A model generated the notes under the pieces. That model had not been told where the DNA came from. It searched no databases and worked only from the letters and a program-made list of their open reading frames with translations. Positions 52,571-61,814 of a DNA stretch of 64,000 bases are shown one piece after another; position 1 is the first letter of the stretch, and each line of letters opens with the position of its first letter. This DNA is from Rahnella ecdela (GTDB lineage: Bacteria > Pseudomonadota > Gammaproteobacteria > Enterobacterales > Enterobacteriaceae): NCBI RefSeq assembly GCF_019049625.1, contig NZ_JAFMOY010000125.1, positions 116,035 to 180,034 on the forward strand, read 5' to 3'. Made by a program: the position numbers and the translations under genes.

Positions 52571-53416
52571 TTACAGCACTTTTTCGAGAAAGCGACGGGT
52601 GCGTGCATGCCGTGGGCGGTCAAGAACCTGCGCCGCGCTGCCGGTTTCCACTATCGCGCCATCCACCATAAATACCACCTGATCGGCCACCTGCCGCGCA
52701 AAGCCAATTTCGTGTGTCACCACCACCAGCGTAACGCCTGACTGCGCCAGTTTCTTAATCACGTCCAGCACCTCGCCCACCAGTTCGGGATCCAACGCTG
52801 ACGTGGGTTCATCAAATAACATCACTTTCGGATTGAGTGCCAGTGCGCGGGCAATCGCGATGCGCTGTTGCTGTCCGCCAGACAAATGCCGCGGCCAGGC
52901 CTGCGCTTTTTCACGCAGCCCCACGGTGTCGAGCAGTTCATAGGCGCGGGCGATAGCCTGTTTGCGGCCCAGTAATCCGTGAACCACGGGCGCTTCGATA
53001 ATATTGTCCAGCACGGTCATGTGCGGGAACAGATTGAAATTCTGGAACACATAACCGACGTGTGTGCGCTGTTTCAGAATGGCGCGTTCTTTCAGTTCAT
53101 ACAGCGTGTCGCCCTTACGCCGGTAGCCGATGTAATCGCCGTCAATCTGAATAAAACCTTCATCAACACGTTCCAGATGATTAATGGTGCGCAGCAGCGT
53201 GGACTTTCCCGAGCCGGAAGGGCCGAGGATCACCGTCACCGTGCCCGGTTCGATGCTCAGACTGACGTTATCCAGCGCCTTGTGTGCGCCGTAATATTTG
53301 CTCAGATTGCTGATGTCGATGCGCCCGACCGTCGCAGTGTGCGGTTTATGCACAAACGGTGTTTCTGCGGGAGCCTCTGCAGGGCGGTTAACGAATAAAT
53401 CAAAGGCTTCGGACAT
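52571..53416 (-). CDS. Amino-acid ABC transporter ATPase
   Basis: The 281-residue ATPase of the polar amino-acid uptake (GlnQ/HisP) group has Walker A GPSGSGKST, signature LSGGQQQR and Walker B VMLFDEPTSALD. A 35-residue N-terminal tail (PAEAPAETPFVHKPH) is longer than usual. It powers uptake with the permease and binding protein coded upstream. It is the last gene of the four-gene minus-strand operon (binding protein, acetyltransferase, permease, ATPase) and starts 12 bases after the permease stop. Likely ligand: cystine-like or S-substituted cysteine, inferred from neighbours. Confidence 0.92.
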   Translation of the reverse strand: MSEAFDLFVNRPAEAPAETPFVHKPHTATVGRIDISNLSKYYGAHKALDNVSLSIEPGTVTVILGPSGSGKSTLLRTINHLERVDEGFIQIDGDYIGYRRKGDTLYELKERAILKQRTHVGYVFQNFNLFPHMTVLDNIIEAPVVHGLLGRKQAIARAYELLDTVGLREKAQAWPRHLSGGQQQRIAIARALALNPKVMLFDEPTSALDPELVGEVLDVIKKLAQSGVTLVVVTHEIGFARQVADQVVFMVDGAIVETGSAAQVLDRPRHARTRRFLEKVL

Positions 53417-53428
53417 AGAATTTTCCCT

Positions 53429-54346
53429 TTACTGAGGACGGGCGACGCGCCACTGACGCAGACGCTGCAACGGAGTGGGCGCGACCTGACGAACGGTGCC
53501 GCGCGAGAAATAACGCTCGACGTAATACTGTAAAACCGACAGCACGGTGGTGATCAGCAGATACCAGATGGTTGCTACCATCAGCAGCGGGATCACTTGC
53601 TGCGTGCGGTTGTAGATCACCTGCACGGTATAAAACAGCTCCGGCATAGACAGCACGTAAACAATCGACGTGCCTTTCGCGAGGCTTATCACTTCATTAA
53701 AACCAGTCGGCAGAATCGAGCGCAGCGCCTGCGGCAAAATAATGCGGAAGGTACGGCGGTAGGCCGGTAAACCCAGCGCAGCGGCGGCTTCGTGCTGTCC
53801 GTGCTCAACGCCTAAAATGCCGCCGCGGATAATTTCTGCGGTATAGGCCGACTGAACCAGCGAGAGACCGAGAACGGCAACCGAAAACTGATCCAGTAAA
53901 TCAACGGTTGGCGTGCTGAAAAAGGAGATCGTGGTGAACGGAATGCCCAGCGACAGGTTGTCGTACAGATAGGAAAAGTTGTAGAGGATAATTAACACCA
54001 GCAACAGCGGCAAAGAGCGGAAGAGCCAGATGTAACCCCAGGCCAGCGCATTCAGTAAGTAAGATTTCGACAGGCGGGCGAGTGCCAGAGCGGTACCGAA
54101 AATCACGCCAAACACGGTTCCCAGCAGGGTGAGTAACAACGTTTTTCCAAGGCCAGATAAAATCACCGGGTCAAAAAACCATTGCCGGAACACGCCCCAT
54201 TCCCAGCGAGAATTTGTCGCAATCGACTGAATAATCCCTAATAAAATAAACGCTGAAAAGACTGCACCGGCCAGCCGCCACGGATAACGTGCTGGCACCA
54301 CTTTCAGCGGGGGATGATTCACAGATGAAGGGGCATTTTCGCTCAT
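53429..54346 (-). CDS. Amino-acid ABC transporter permease
   Basis: The 305-residue inner-membrane permease of the HisM/GlnP group has at least five helices between residues 25 and 280 and the EAA loop HEAAAALGLPAYRRTFRIILPQAL that contacts the ATPase. One permease gene for one ATPase indicates a homodimeric pore. A 25-residue polar N-terminus precedes helix 1. It lies in the operon with the binding protein and acetyltransferase. Confidence 0.92.
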   Translation of the reverse strand: MSENAPSSVNHPPLKVVPARYPWRLAGAVFSAFILLGIIQSIATNSRWEWGVFRQWFFDPVILSGLGKTLLLTLLGTVFGVIFGTALALARLSKSYLLNALAWGYIWLFRSLPLLLVLIILYNFSYLYDNLSLGIPFTTISFFSTPTVDLLDQFSVAVLGLSLVQSAYTAEIIRGGILGVEHGQHEAAAALGLPAYRRTFRIILPQALRSILPTGFNEVISLAKGTSIVYVLSMPELFYTVQVIYNRTQQVIPLLMVATIWYLLITTVLSVLQYYVERYFSRGTVRQVAPTPLQRLRQWRVARPQ

Positions 54347-54373
54347 AGTCTTTCTCTTTCTGTTTGCTGCTGA

Positions 54374-54880
54374 TTACGACACCGGAACGTCGGCGGTCAG
54401 TTTTTTGGTAAACGGCAGACGCCCGTCATAAGGTGGTCGGGAATACACTTCCGGATCCAGCCGTGTGTCAAACTGCGGCTGATAACCATGAGACAGATAT
54501 AAACCGACAGCTTCCGGCTGGCGGAAACCGGTAGTGAGAAACACCTGCCGGTATCCGTAAGCGGCGGCGCGGCGTTCCAGTTCATGCAGAATCTTTTGTG
54601 CCAGGCCCTGACGGCGCAGCGACCGGTCCGTCCAGATACGTTTCAGTTCGGCGGTTTGTGCGTCGTACCGCTTATACGCGCCCATTGCAATGGGCGCTCC
54701 GTTTCTCAGCAGGACAATAAACGCGCCGTCCGGTCTGGCGAATACGCTGTCATCCTCAGGTTCCTTACTGGCGAAATAGTCGCCGTAGCGTTCACGGTAT
54801 TCGCCGAACAAGCCCTGAATTACCGGCGCAATCATCGGGTCTTCCGCTACGGTCTGGATAAATACGTCTTCGCTCATCAT
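54374..54880 (-). CDS. GNAT family N-acetyltransferase in S-amino-acid uptake operon
   Basis: The 168-residue enzyme has the GNAT acetyl-CoA loop (RSLRRQGLAQKILHELERRA) and strand-4/5 pattern (QVFLTTGFRQPEAVGLYLSHGYQP). It lies between the binding protein and permease genes of an amino-acid ABC transporter, 12 bases behind the former. In Bacillus the equivalents SnaA (YtmI) and YxeL acetylate S-substituted cysteines after import so that a monooxygenase can attack the C-S bond. The same role is proposed here from context; substrate not proven. Confidence 0.85.
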   Translation of the reverse strand: MMSEDVFIQTVAEDPMIAPVIQGLFGEYRERYGDYFASKEPEDDSVFARPDGAFIVLLRNGAPIAMGAYKRYDAQTAELKRIWTDRSLRRQGLAQKILHELERRAAAYGYRQVFLTTGFRQPEAVGLYLSHGYQPQFDTRLDPEVYSRPPYDGRLPFTKKLTADVPVS

Positions 54881-54892
54881 GGCGTCCTCTGA

Positions 54893-55834
54893 TTAATCGC
54901 CCAGTCCCGGCGGGTTAATTTCTGAATGATCGATTTTCTCAACGCTTTCGCCCCAGCGGTCCAGCACTTTGATATAAGCACCGCTGGCAATGGCGCTGTT
55001 AAGCGACGCCTGAACGGCATCCACCAGTCCGTTACCTTTTTTCAGCGTGACGGCGATATTGGCGGTCTTCGGCCAGCCGCCCGGCACTGTGCCGACCAGT
55101 TTGGTTTTGCCGGTCAGCAGCGCTTTGTAAGCACCGGTCACGTTCGGCCCGAAAGTTGCGTCGGCGCGGCCAGACTGAATCGCCAGCGTGGCGGCGGCGT
55201 CATCGGTGACATATTGCGGTTTCAGCGCAGGTAATCCTTTGGCCTGATTCTCTTTGTCCCAGGCCAGCAATACGGCTTCCTGATTGGTGCCGGAACCGAC
55301 GATGATGCGTTTACCGGCGATATCCGGCGCGGATGTAATGGAGGTAATTTTACTGTCGTTTTTCACGTAAAAGCCCAGCGTGTCCTGGCGATAGGTCGCG
55401 AAATCAAATTTAGTTTTGCGATCTTTGGTGACAGTAATGTTGTAGATGGCTGCGTCGTATTTCCCCGACGTCACGCCCAGCGGCCAGTCTTCCCATGAAG
55501 CCGGAACCACTTTGAGTTTCAGGCCTAAACCATCCGCCACCAGACGGGCGATGTCGGCTTCGCTGCCAATCACGGTTTTGTTATCACGGGCATACAACCC
55601 GAATGGCGGGGCGCTGCCGAGAACCGCCAGTGCTACAGTCAGCGTGCCCGGTTCGACGAACTTAAAGTTAGCCGGGATTTTTGCCACGGCTTCCGGGCTT
55701 TTCGGCGTATTAACCGGGGTTTCATTGGCCACCAGATCAATACCCGGCGCGGCACAGGCCAGCGTGGAAAGACTTAATAACGCCACGATACCCGTGGTCT
55801 TTATAGCTGCTAATTTTACGCTATGTTTCATCAT
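54893..55834 (-). CDS. Amino-acid ABC transporter substrate-binding protein
   Basis: The 313-residue periplasmic protein has a signal peptide ending in LSTLACAAP and the family-3 binding fold (PPFGLYARDNKTVIGSEADIARLVADGLG, DFATYRQDTLGFYV). Such proteins bind polar amino acids, among them cystine. It is the first gene of the minus-strand operon. The 210-base gap upstream contains its promoter and the terminator of the M20 gene. Cys26 sits near the cleavage site in LACAA, which is not a clear lipobox, so a soluble protein is more likely. Confidence 0.9.
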   Translation of the reverse strand: MMKHSVKLAAIKTTGIVALLSLSTLACAAPGIDLVANETPVNTPKSPEAVAKIPANFKFVEPGTLTVALAVLGSAPPFGLYARDNKTVIGSEADIARLVADGLGLKLKVVPASWEDWPLGVTSGKYDAAIYNITVTKDRKTKFDFATYRQDTLGFYVKNDSKITSITSAPDIAGKRIIVGSGTNQEAVLLAWDKENQAKGLPALKPQYVTDDAAATLAIQSGRADATFGPNVTGAYKALLTGKTKLVGTVPGGWPKTANIAVTLKKGNGLVDAVQASLNSAIASGAYIKVLDRWGESVEKIDHSEINPPGLGD

Positions 55835-55993
55835 TATTATTTTTACCCTGCATTCTTATTGTGTGGTGGCTTATTGTTTGGTGATAACGGTGAAGTGACG
55901 CTTTCACTATTCCCGAGTGTTACAGGGATGTAAAACAACAAAATTAAATAATCAAAGAGAGAAAGTGAAAATACACACAGGTTTAAAAACCAC

Positions 55994-56019
55994 GAAAAAC
56001 GCCCGAAATTTCCGGGCGT
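55994..56019 (-). terminator. Terminator behind the M20 gene
   Basis: Perfect arms ACGCCCG (55999-56005) and CGGGCGT (56013-56019) with a T-run on the minus strand. It separates the deacylase gene from the transporter operon. Confidence 0.85.
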
Positions 56020-56045
56020 CATGTGCATAAAATTAAACGGTTTAG

Positions 56046-57245
56046 TTACTGCGAAATTAATTCATCCAGAGCTTTCTCAGCCAGTTGCTGGAAATATTCC
56101 GCCGCAGGATAAATAGCCGATTCGTCCGGATTAAATTGCGGATGGTGGAGGCCAAAATCACTGGCGGAACCGATGCTGACAAATGCCCCCGGCACGTGGT
56201 GCAGGTAAAACGCAAAGTCCTCACCGCCCATTTGTGCCTGCGCAACTTCGGTTTTATAGCCAAATTCGTCAGCCGCTTTCAGGCTGAACTCGGCCCAGCG
56301 TGGCGTATTAACCACCGCCGGTGGCCCGCCAAACCAGTGTAATTCGGCTTTAGCGTCCAGTGCGTCCGCCACACCGGCGATCACTTTGCGGATACGCTGC
56401 GGAATTTGTTCGCGGATTTCGCTGTTGTGCGTGCGCACCGTGCCTTCGAGTTCCACGGTTTGAGGTAACACGTTCCATGTATTGCCGCCTTCAATGCGGG
56501 TGACGCTGACCACCGCCGCCTCCTGGGCGCTGACATTGCGGCTGACCACGGTTTGCAGCGCCGTCACGATGTGGCTGGCGGTGACAATACTGTCGACGCC
56601 TTCTTCCGGATGCGCGGCGTGCGCGCCTTTGCCAGTCACGGTTATCTGGAAGCGATCCACGTTGGCGTAGAACGCGCCGCCTTTGGTGGAGAAGGTGCCG
56701 ACCGGTAATTCCGGCGCATTGTGCAGACCAAAAATGGCATCCACATTTTCCAGCGCACCGGCTTTAATCAGCTGTGACGCGCCGCCAAATCGTTCTTCCG
56801 CAGGCTGGAAAAACAACCGCACGCGACCCGGCAGCTGATCTTCCCGCGCCTTAAGTAAATATGCGGCACCAAGGATCACTGATGTATGGAAATCATGTCC
56901 GCAGGCGTGCATTACGCCGGGCTGCTGTGAACTGAACGGCACGCCGGACGTTTCCTCAATCGGCAGCGCATCGATGTCACCGCGCAACGCAACGATTGGC
57001 CCGTTTTCCGGCCCGATTTCCGCCACCACGCCGGTTTTTAATCCGAGGGATAAAATGCGGATCCCGGCGGCATTCAGCCACTGGGTGATTTTTTGCGTGG
57101 TCACAAACTCCTGATTGGATAATTCAGGATGCTGATGTAATTCACGGCGCCAGGCGATGAGTTGTTCTTCTAATCCTGATGCATTGTCTCCTGATGCATT
57201 GTCGGGTGCGATATTTTTTGTTTCTTCGGCAAGTGAAATGCTCAT
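56046..57245 (-). CDS. M20 family amidohydrolase (N-acyl-amino-acid deacylase)
   Basis: The 399-residue zinc hydrolase of the HipO/AmaA/YxeP group has GDIDALPIEETSGVPF, the metal motif HACGHDFHTS, the EERFGGAS region and a C-terminal His-containing motif GGEDFAFYLHHVPGA. It should remove the N-acetyl group from cysteine formed after the monooxygenase step. The family resemblance to Bacillus YxeP/SndA and the neighbours support this role. A short repeat NASGDNASG lies near residue 15. Divergent from the flavin monooxygenase genes. Confidence 0.9.
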   Translation of the reverse strand: MSISLAEETKNIAPDNASGDNASGLEEQLIAWRRELHQHPELSNQEFVTTQKITQWLNAAGIRILSLGLKTGVVAEIGPENGPIVALRGDIDALPIEETSGVPFSSQQPGVMHACGHDFHTSVILGAAYLLKAREDQLPGRVRLFFQPAEERFGGASQLIKAGALENVDAIFGLHNAPELPVGTFSTKGGAFYANVDRFQITVTGKGAHAAHPEEGVDSIVTASHIVTALQTVVSRNVSAQEAAVVSVTRIEGGNTWNVLPQTVELEGTVRTHNSEIREQIPQRIRKVIAGVADALDAKAELHWFGGPPAVVNTPRWAEFSLKAADEFGYKTEVAQAQMGGEDFAFYLHHVPGAFVSIGSASDFGLHHPQFNPDESAIYPAAEYFQQLAEKALDELISQ

Positions 57246-57341
57246 GATGAAATAACCTTATTGTCTGAAATGAATGTTACGCACTTGTAGCTGTTCATTT
57301 CATGCTAGCCAGACTCATGAGAATAACTAAATACTCAGACG

Positions 57342-57354
57342 CTATAATTTATAG
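57342..57354. promoter_or_regulatory. Palindrome in the divergent M20-monooxygenase promoter region
   Basis: CTATAA-T-TTATAG is a perfect palindrome near the middle of the 257-base gap. The gap also has CAGAC at four places and ACTATAGAA twice (about 57402 and 57462), which look like operator or activator sites. The regulator is not identified; CysB-type control would fit a sulphur pathway. Confidence 0.45.
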
Positions 57355-57502
57355 TCGTTTTGCACAGACTATTTTTGCAGACAACCGCATAGCAAAATAC
57401 TGACTATAGAAACGAGTTTTTATTATTTAACTTTGGTCGTATTTCGTGGAACTCTTTTTGTCACTATAGAATGAGATCGCGTCAGATAAAAAGGAATGTC
57501 CG

Positions 57503-58489
57503 GTGAATTACCGACTGAGTTTATTAGATCAAAGCCCGATTAATGAAGGACAGACGGCGGCACAGGCGCTGGAAGCGACGGTGACTTTCGCGCTAAACGC
57601 CGAAGCGCTGGGCTATCACCGCCTGTGGGTTTCTGAACATCACGATACAGAAAGACTGGCTGGCAGCTCACCGGAAGTGCTGATTGCCTGGCTGCTGGCA
57701 CGGACATCCCGGCTGAGGATAGGTTCCGGCGGCGTGATGCTGCAACATTACAGCCCGTATAAAGTGGCTGAAAATTTCCATCTGCTGGCGTCGCTGGCGC
57801 CGGATCGCGTTGATATCGGTATCGGAAAAGCACCTGGCGGTTTGCCGCTTTCTACCAAAGCCTTGCGTGGTTATACGCAGGCGGATGCCGTTCCCGGATT
57901 TCCCGCGCAGTTGCAACAACTGACGCATTATCTGACTCATCTTGACGACCATCTGGCAGGTACTGAAGCCCGTGCGTTGCCGCGTCCTCCCGCCAGTCCG
58001 CAGCGATTTCTGCTGGGTGCCAGCCCGGAAAGTGCCCGGCTGGCGGCGTCGCTTGGCTGGAATTTCGTGTTTGCCGGTTTTATCAATACTTCGGAACAGA
58101 TGATGACCGAATCGGTGCTGGCCTATCACGAATATTCTGCCGGACAAGGACAGGCGCTGGTCAGTCTGGCGGTGCTGGCGGCGGAAACCCATGAGCAGGC
58201 TGAAGCGCTGGTGGCTGAGCAACATAATTTTCGGGTCACCGTGGGCGACCGGCACGTTACGGTCGGCACCCGCGAACAGGCGGAAGCTTTCGTTAAACAG
58301 GCGGGCGCAACTCAATACCACATTGAGCAGCAGAAGCTCAGCGTTTTGCACGGTACCCCCGGCGATATCCATCAGCAGCTGCGCGATATTCAACGCCGCC
58401 TTTGCGTGAATGAATTTGTCATCCACACCCCACTGACAGATGCCACGGTGCGTCTGAAGTCCATCGAATTGCTGGCGGGCCAGCATTAA
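57503..58489 (+). CDS. LLM class flavin-dependent oxidoreductase (bacterial luciferase-like)
   Basis: The 328-residue enzyme belongs to the luciferase-like monooxygenases (MsnO8/YtmO type; LLM family with LGYHRLWVSEHHD, PEVLIAWLLARTSRLRIGSGGVML and DRVDIGIGKAPGG). It starts with GTG, with AAGGA seven bases upstream. The gene is coupled to the next monooxygenase gene (10-base gap). In Bacillus ytmO is part of the S-methylcysteine operon, so a role in oxidative C-S cleavage is probable. Reduced FMN must come from a separate reductase, which is not in the window. Confidence 0.88.
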   Translation: MNYRLSLLDQSPINEGQTAAQALEATVTFALNAEALGYHRLWVSEHHDTERLAGSSPEVLIAWLLARTSRLRIGSGGVMLQHYSPYKVAENFHLLASLAPDRVDIGIGKAPGGLPLSTKALRGYTQADAVPGFPAQLQQLTHYLTHLDDHLAGTEARALPRPPASPQRFLLGASPESARLAASLGWNFVFAGFINTSEQMMTESVLAYHEYSAGQGQALVSLAVLAAETHEQAEALVAEQHNFRVTVGDRHVTVGTREQAEAFVKQAGATQYHIEQQKLSVLHGTPGDIHQQLRDIQRRLCVNEFVIHTPLTDATVRLKSIELLAGQH

Positions 58490-58498
58490 GGAAATTCC

Positions 58499-59845
58499 AT
58501 GAGCGATTCAAGCACTTTAAAGAGTATAAAGTTGGGTCTGATGCTGCACGGTGCGGGCGGACATATGAATTCGTGGCGACATGAAAAAGCGCCTGCCGAT
58601 GCCAGCGTGAACTTTCCTTATTTCCGTGATTTAGCGTTGCGCGCCGAAGCGGCGGGATTTGATTTCCTGTTTGTCGCCGACGGTCTGCATATCAACGAGA
58701 AATCACTGCCGCACTTTCTCAACCGTTTCGAACCGGTGGCACTGCTGTCGGCGCTGGCATCGGCCACGCACAGCATCGGGCTGGCGGGCACAATTTCGAC
58801 TTCTTACAGCGACCCGTTTACCGTGGCGCGTCAGCTGTCGTCCATCGACAATATCAGTCAGGGTCGCGCGGGCTGGAACGTGGTGACGTCGCCGCTGGCC
58901 GGTTCTGCGAAAAATTTCGGCAAAGATCATCCCGAGCACGCGCTGCGCTATCAGATTGCAGAAGAATATATCAACGTGGTGCAGGGGCTGTGGGATTCGT
59001 GGGAAGATGGCGCGTTTGTGCGTGACCGTGAAAGCGGCGTGTTTTTTGATGCCGCGAAGCTGCACAAACTGAATCATCAGGGGGAATTTTTCTCGGTGGA
59101 AGGGCCGCTGAACATCCAGCGTTCGCCGCAGGGACAGCCGGTGATTTTCCAGGCGGGGGCTTCAGATGCCGGTATTGCGCTGGCAGGTAAATCAGCCGAT
59201 GCGGTGTTCACCAACGCCCGCACGCTGGAAGAAGCGCAGGAATACGCCGCAAAATTGCAAGCGCAGGTCGCCAGAAATGGCCGTCACCCGGTGGGGATTT
59301 TCCCCGGTATCAGCCCGATAGTCGGCAAAACTGAAGAGGAAGCCGAGGCGAAATATCAGTATTTGCTGTCCCTGCTTTCGATCGACGACGCGCTGGCGTA
59401 TCTCGGACGCTTCTTCGACCATCATGATTTCAGCCAGTATCCTCCGGACGGCCCGTTCCCGGAACTGGGGGATTTAGGCCAGAACACCTTCCGTTCGACC
59501 ACTGACAGCATTAAAAAACAGGCGAAGGAGGAGAATCTGACGCTGCGCGAAGTGGCGTATCAGACGACGTTGCCACGCGGCGAATTCTTCGGCACGCCGG
59601 AACAGGTGGCTGACCGCCTGATCCGCTGGGTGGAAGAGGGCGGTGCCAGCGGCTTTATCATCAGCGGACCGGTGCTGACGGAAGCGCTCGACGATATCAC
59701 CCGGCTGGTTCTGCCGGTGCTGGCAGCGCGCGGATACTGGCATCCGTCAGAAGCGCACACCCTGCGCGAACGGCTGGATATTCCGTTCAAAACCAACCGT
59801 TACAGCGTGCAGGAAACCCGCCGCGAGACAGTGAACGAAAAATAG
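58499..59845 (+). CDS. FMN-dependent monooxygenase, NtaA/SnaA/DszA type (YxeK/CmoJ-like)
   Basis: The 448-residue enzyme is of the NtaA/SnaA/DszA group: [43 protein letters not shown] and [11 protein letters not shown] are typical. The Bacillus members YxeK and CmoJ (YtnJ) open S-substituted N-acetylcysteines using reduced flavin and oxygen. The ribosome site AAGGA overlaps the stop of the previous gene. With transporter, acetyltransferase and deacylase next door, a complete salvage route for modified cysteine can be drawn. Sulphonate or other C-S substrates remain possible. Confidence 0.9.
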   Translation: MSDSSTLKSIKLGLMLHGAGGHMNSWRHEKAPADASVNFPYFRDLALRAEAAGFDFLFVADGLHINEKSLPHFLNRFEPVALLSALASATHSIGLAGTISTSYSDPFTVARQLSSIDNISQGRAGWNVVTSPLAGSAKNFGKDHPEHALRYQIAEEYINVVQGLWDSWEDGAFVRDRESGVFFDAAKLHKLNHQGEFFSVEGPLNIQRSPQGQPVIFQAGASDAGIALAGKSADAVFTNARTLEEAQEYAAKLQAQVARNGRHPVGIFPGISPIVGKTEEEAEAKYQYLLSLLSIDDALAYLGRFFDHHDFSQYPPDGPFPELGDLGQNTFRSTTDSIKKQAKEENLTLREVAYQTTLPRGEFFGTPEQVADRLIRWVEEGGASGFIISGPVLTEALDDITRLVLPVLAARGYWHPSEAHTLRERLDIPFKTNRYSVQETRRETVNEK

Positions 59846-59867
59846 TTACAACATACTAATCAGTACC

Positions 59868-59902
59868 AAAGGCCCGCTCCGGACACTCCGTGCGGGCCTT
59901 TT
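59868..59902 (+). terminator. Terminator behind the monooxygenase operon
   Basis: Arms GGCCCGC (59871-59877) and GCGGGCC (59892-59898), flanked by AAA and TTTT. Confidence 0.9.
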
Positions 59903-59987
59903 GCTTTGCAGGGAAAAATCGGGCCGGAAAGGCACTCGCGCTTGCCTGCGAAAACGATTCGGCGTAGGCTTTCTGTAATTAATAAAC

Positions 59988-59995
59988 GACCGGTC
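59988..59995. promoter_or_regulatory. Candidate TetR-family operator before acuR
   Basis: GACCGGTC is a perfect palindrome in the context AACGACCGGTCTAA, only six bases before the start codon. It is well placed for autorepression by the TetR-type product and resembles sites of NemR/AcuR-type repressors. Confidence 0.55.
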
Positions 59996-60001
59996 TAAAT
60001 T

Positions 60002-60667
60002 ATGAATGCTGACCTTACCGCCGATCCTCAGGTACTGAACAAGCCGCGCCGCGGGCGTCCGCCGAGAAGCGAGCGCGAGTTTGCGGATACACGCGAAGCA
60101 CTGATCCGCTCCGGTCTGGAAGTGATCACCGAGATGGGGTATCTGTCGGCAGGCATAGAAACGGTGATAAAAAATATCGCTGTACCGAAGGGCTCGTTTT
60201 ACCACTATTTCAAAAGTAAGCAGGATTTTGGCATGGCCGTGCTGGAAACTTACGGCGATTTCTTCGCTCACCGGCTGGATAAGTTTCTGCTGGACGTGAC
60301 AATGTCACCTTTAAGCCGCATCGACGCCTTTGTACATCATGCCGGGCAGGGAATGGCTAAATTCAATTTTACCCGCGGTTGCCTGGTGGGGAACCTGCTC
60401 CAGGAATCCCCGCTGTTGCCTGAAGATTTCCCTGAAAAGCTAACAGCCATTCTCGGTGACTGGGAAAGCCGGATTGCAGCCTGTCTGCGCGCGGCGCAAC
60501 AGAGTGGCGAAATCCGCTCTTCTTTCTCGCCGAAAACGTCGCCGGAACAGCTGGCGCAAATTTTCTGGTCGGGTTGGGAAGGCGCGGTGATGCGGGCAAA
60601 ACTGTTTCGCTCTGCCGAACCGCTGGACCAGTTCTGGGCGTATTTCCGCCGCAGTCTTCTTATATAA
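60002..60667 (+). CDS. acuR: TetR family regulator, AcuR-like
   Basis: The 221-residue repressor has an N-terminal TetR helix-turn-helix (about residues 25-75, PKGSFYHYFKSKQDFGMAVL) and a C-terminal ligand domain with FTRGCLVGNLLQE, whose cysteine may sense electrophiles. This type stands next to acuI in several proteobacteria (AcuR, acrylate-responsive) and is related to NemR. No good ribosome site precedes the ATG at 60002, and the likely operator almost touches the start. acuI follows after about 105 bases. Acrylate as ligand is an inference. Confidence 0.75.
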   Translation: MNADLTADPQVLNKPRRGRPPRSEREFADTREALIRSGLEVITEMGYLSAGIETVIKNIAVPKGSFYHYFKSKQDFGMAVLETYGDFFAHRLDKFLLDVTMSPLSRIDAFVHHAGQGMAKFNFTRGCLVGNLLQESPLLPEDFPEKLTAILGDWESRIAACLRAAQQSGEIRSSFSPKTSPEQLAQIFWSGWEGAVMRAKLFRSAEPLDQFWAYFRRSLLI

Positions 60668-60772
60668 ATTCAGTCCTTACATAATTTAAAAACAGCACCT
60701 GCAATCATTACGTTGGCTATCGCATCGCTGACGACGACATTAATTCAATCTCCTGAAATCAAGAGGGAAAAA

Positions 60773-61750
60773 ATGAAAACATTGGTTCTCGAACAACAAG
60801 ACAAAGCCACTCTGGCCGAAGTAAAAGACATTGCGTTGCCGGAAATGGCCGAAGGTGATGTGCTGGTGGATATCAGCTGGTCAGGGCTTAATTACAAAGA
60901 TGCGCTGGCCATTACCGGCAAGGGCAAAATCATCCGTCAGTTTCCGATGGTGCCGGGTATTGATTTCACCGGTCATGTAAAGCGCAGCAACGATCCGCGT
61001 TATTCTGCCGGACAGGCGGTGATCCTCACTGGCTGGGGAGTAGGTGAAAACCACTGGGGCGGATTGGCGCAGCAGGCCTGCGTCAAAGGTGACTGGCTGG
61101 TTCCGCTGCCGGAAGCCATGCCTGCGCGCAACGCCATGATCATCGGCACCGCCGGTTTCACCGCGATGCTCTGCGTGATGGCGCTGGAAGACGCGGGTGT
61201 CACGCCGCAAAGTGGCACCGTGCTGGTGACAGGGGCCAGCGGTGGCGTCGGCAGCACAGCCGTGGCGCTGCTGCATACCCTCGGGTACACCGTTGCGGCT
61301 GTGACCGGCCGGGAATCTACCCATGATTACCTGCGCAAACTGGGTGCCAGCGAAATTCTCTCCCGTGATGATTTTGCCGAAACCCGTCCGCTGGAAAAAC
61401 AACTATGGGCGGGTGCCATCGATACAGTAGGTGACAAAGTTCTGGCGAAAGTGCTGGCGCAAACCAACTACGGCGGCTGCGTGGCGGCCTGTGGTCTGGC
61501 GGGCGGCTTTGGTCTGCCGACCACCGTGATGCCGTTTATTCTGCGTAACGTGCGTTTGCAGGGCGTCGATTCGGTTTCTGTGCCCGCCGAACACCGTGCG
61601 GCGGTGTGGGAACGTCTGGCGAGTACGCTGCCGGAAAGCTTCTATCAGCAAGCCGCAACAGAAATCACCCTGGAACAGGCGCCCGGTTACGCCGAAGATT
61701 TGCTGAATAATAAAATTCAGGGCAGAACGCTGGTAAAAATCGGCGGTTAA
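60773..61750 (+). CDS. acuI: Acrylyl-CoA reductase AcuI (YhdH), MDR family
   Basis: The 325-residue medium-chain reductase (E. coli YhdH 324) has the GroES-like N-terminus with NYKDALAITGKGKI and the NADPH-binding VLVTGASGGVGSTAVALL. It lacks zinc cysteines, as the family does. It reduces toxic acrylyl-CoA to propionyl-CoA. ATG 60773 has AGAGGG upstream and fits the normal start MKTLVLEQQDKAT; the frame from 60713 adds 20 unsupported residues. Regulated probably by the AcuR-like protein upstream. Confidence 0.94.
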   Translation: MKTLVLEQQDKATLAEVKDIALPEMAEGDVLVDISWSGLNYKDALAITGKGKIIRQFPMVPGIDFTGHVKRSNDPRYSAGQAVILTGWGVGENHWGGLAQQACVKGDWLVPLPEAMPARNAMIIGTAGFTAMLCVMALEDAGVTPQSGTVLVTGASGGVGSTAVALLHTLGYTVAAVTGRESTHDYLRKLGASEILSRDDFAETRPLEKQLWAGAIDTVGDKVLAKVLAQTNYGGCVAACGLAGGFGLPTTVMPFILRNVRLQGVDSVSVPAEHRAAVWERLASTLPESFYQQAATEITLEQAPGYAEDLLNNKIQGRTLVKIGG

Positions 61751-61814
61751 TCCTGTTTAGCCCCGGCATTATGACGATGTCGGGTTGTTTTCATGCTCAA
61801 TTTTCCCCCCGCTC

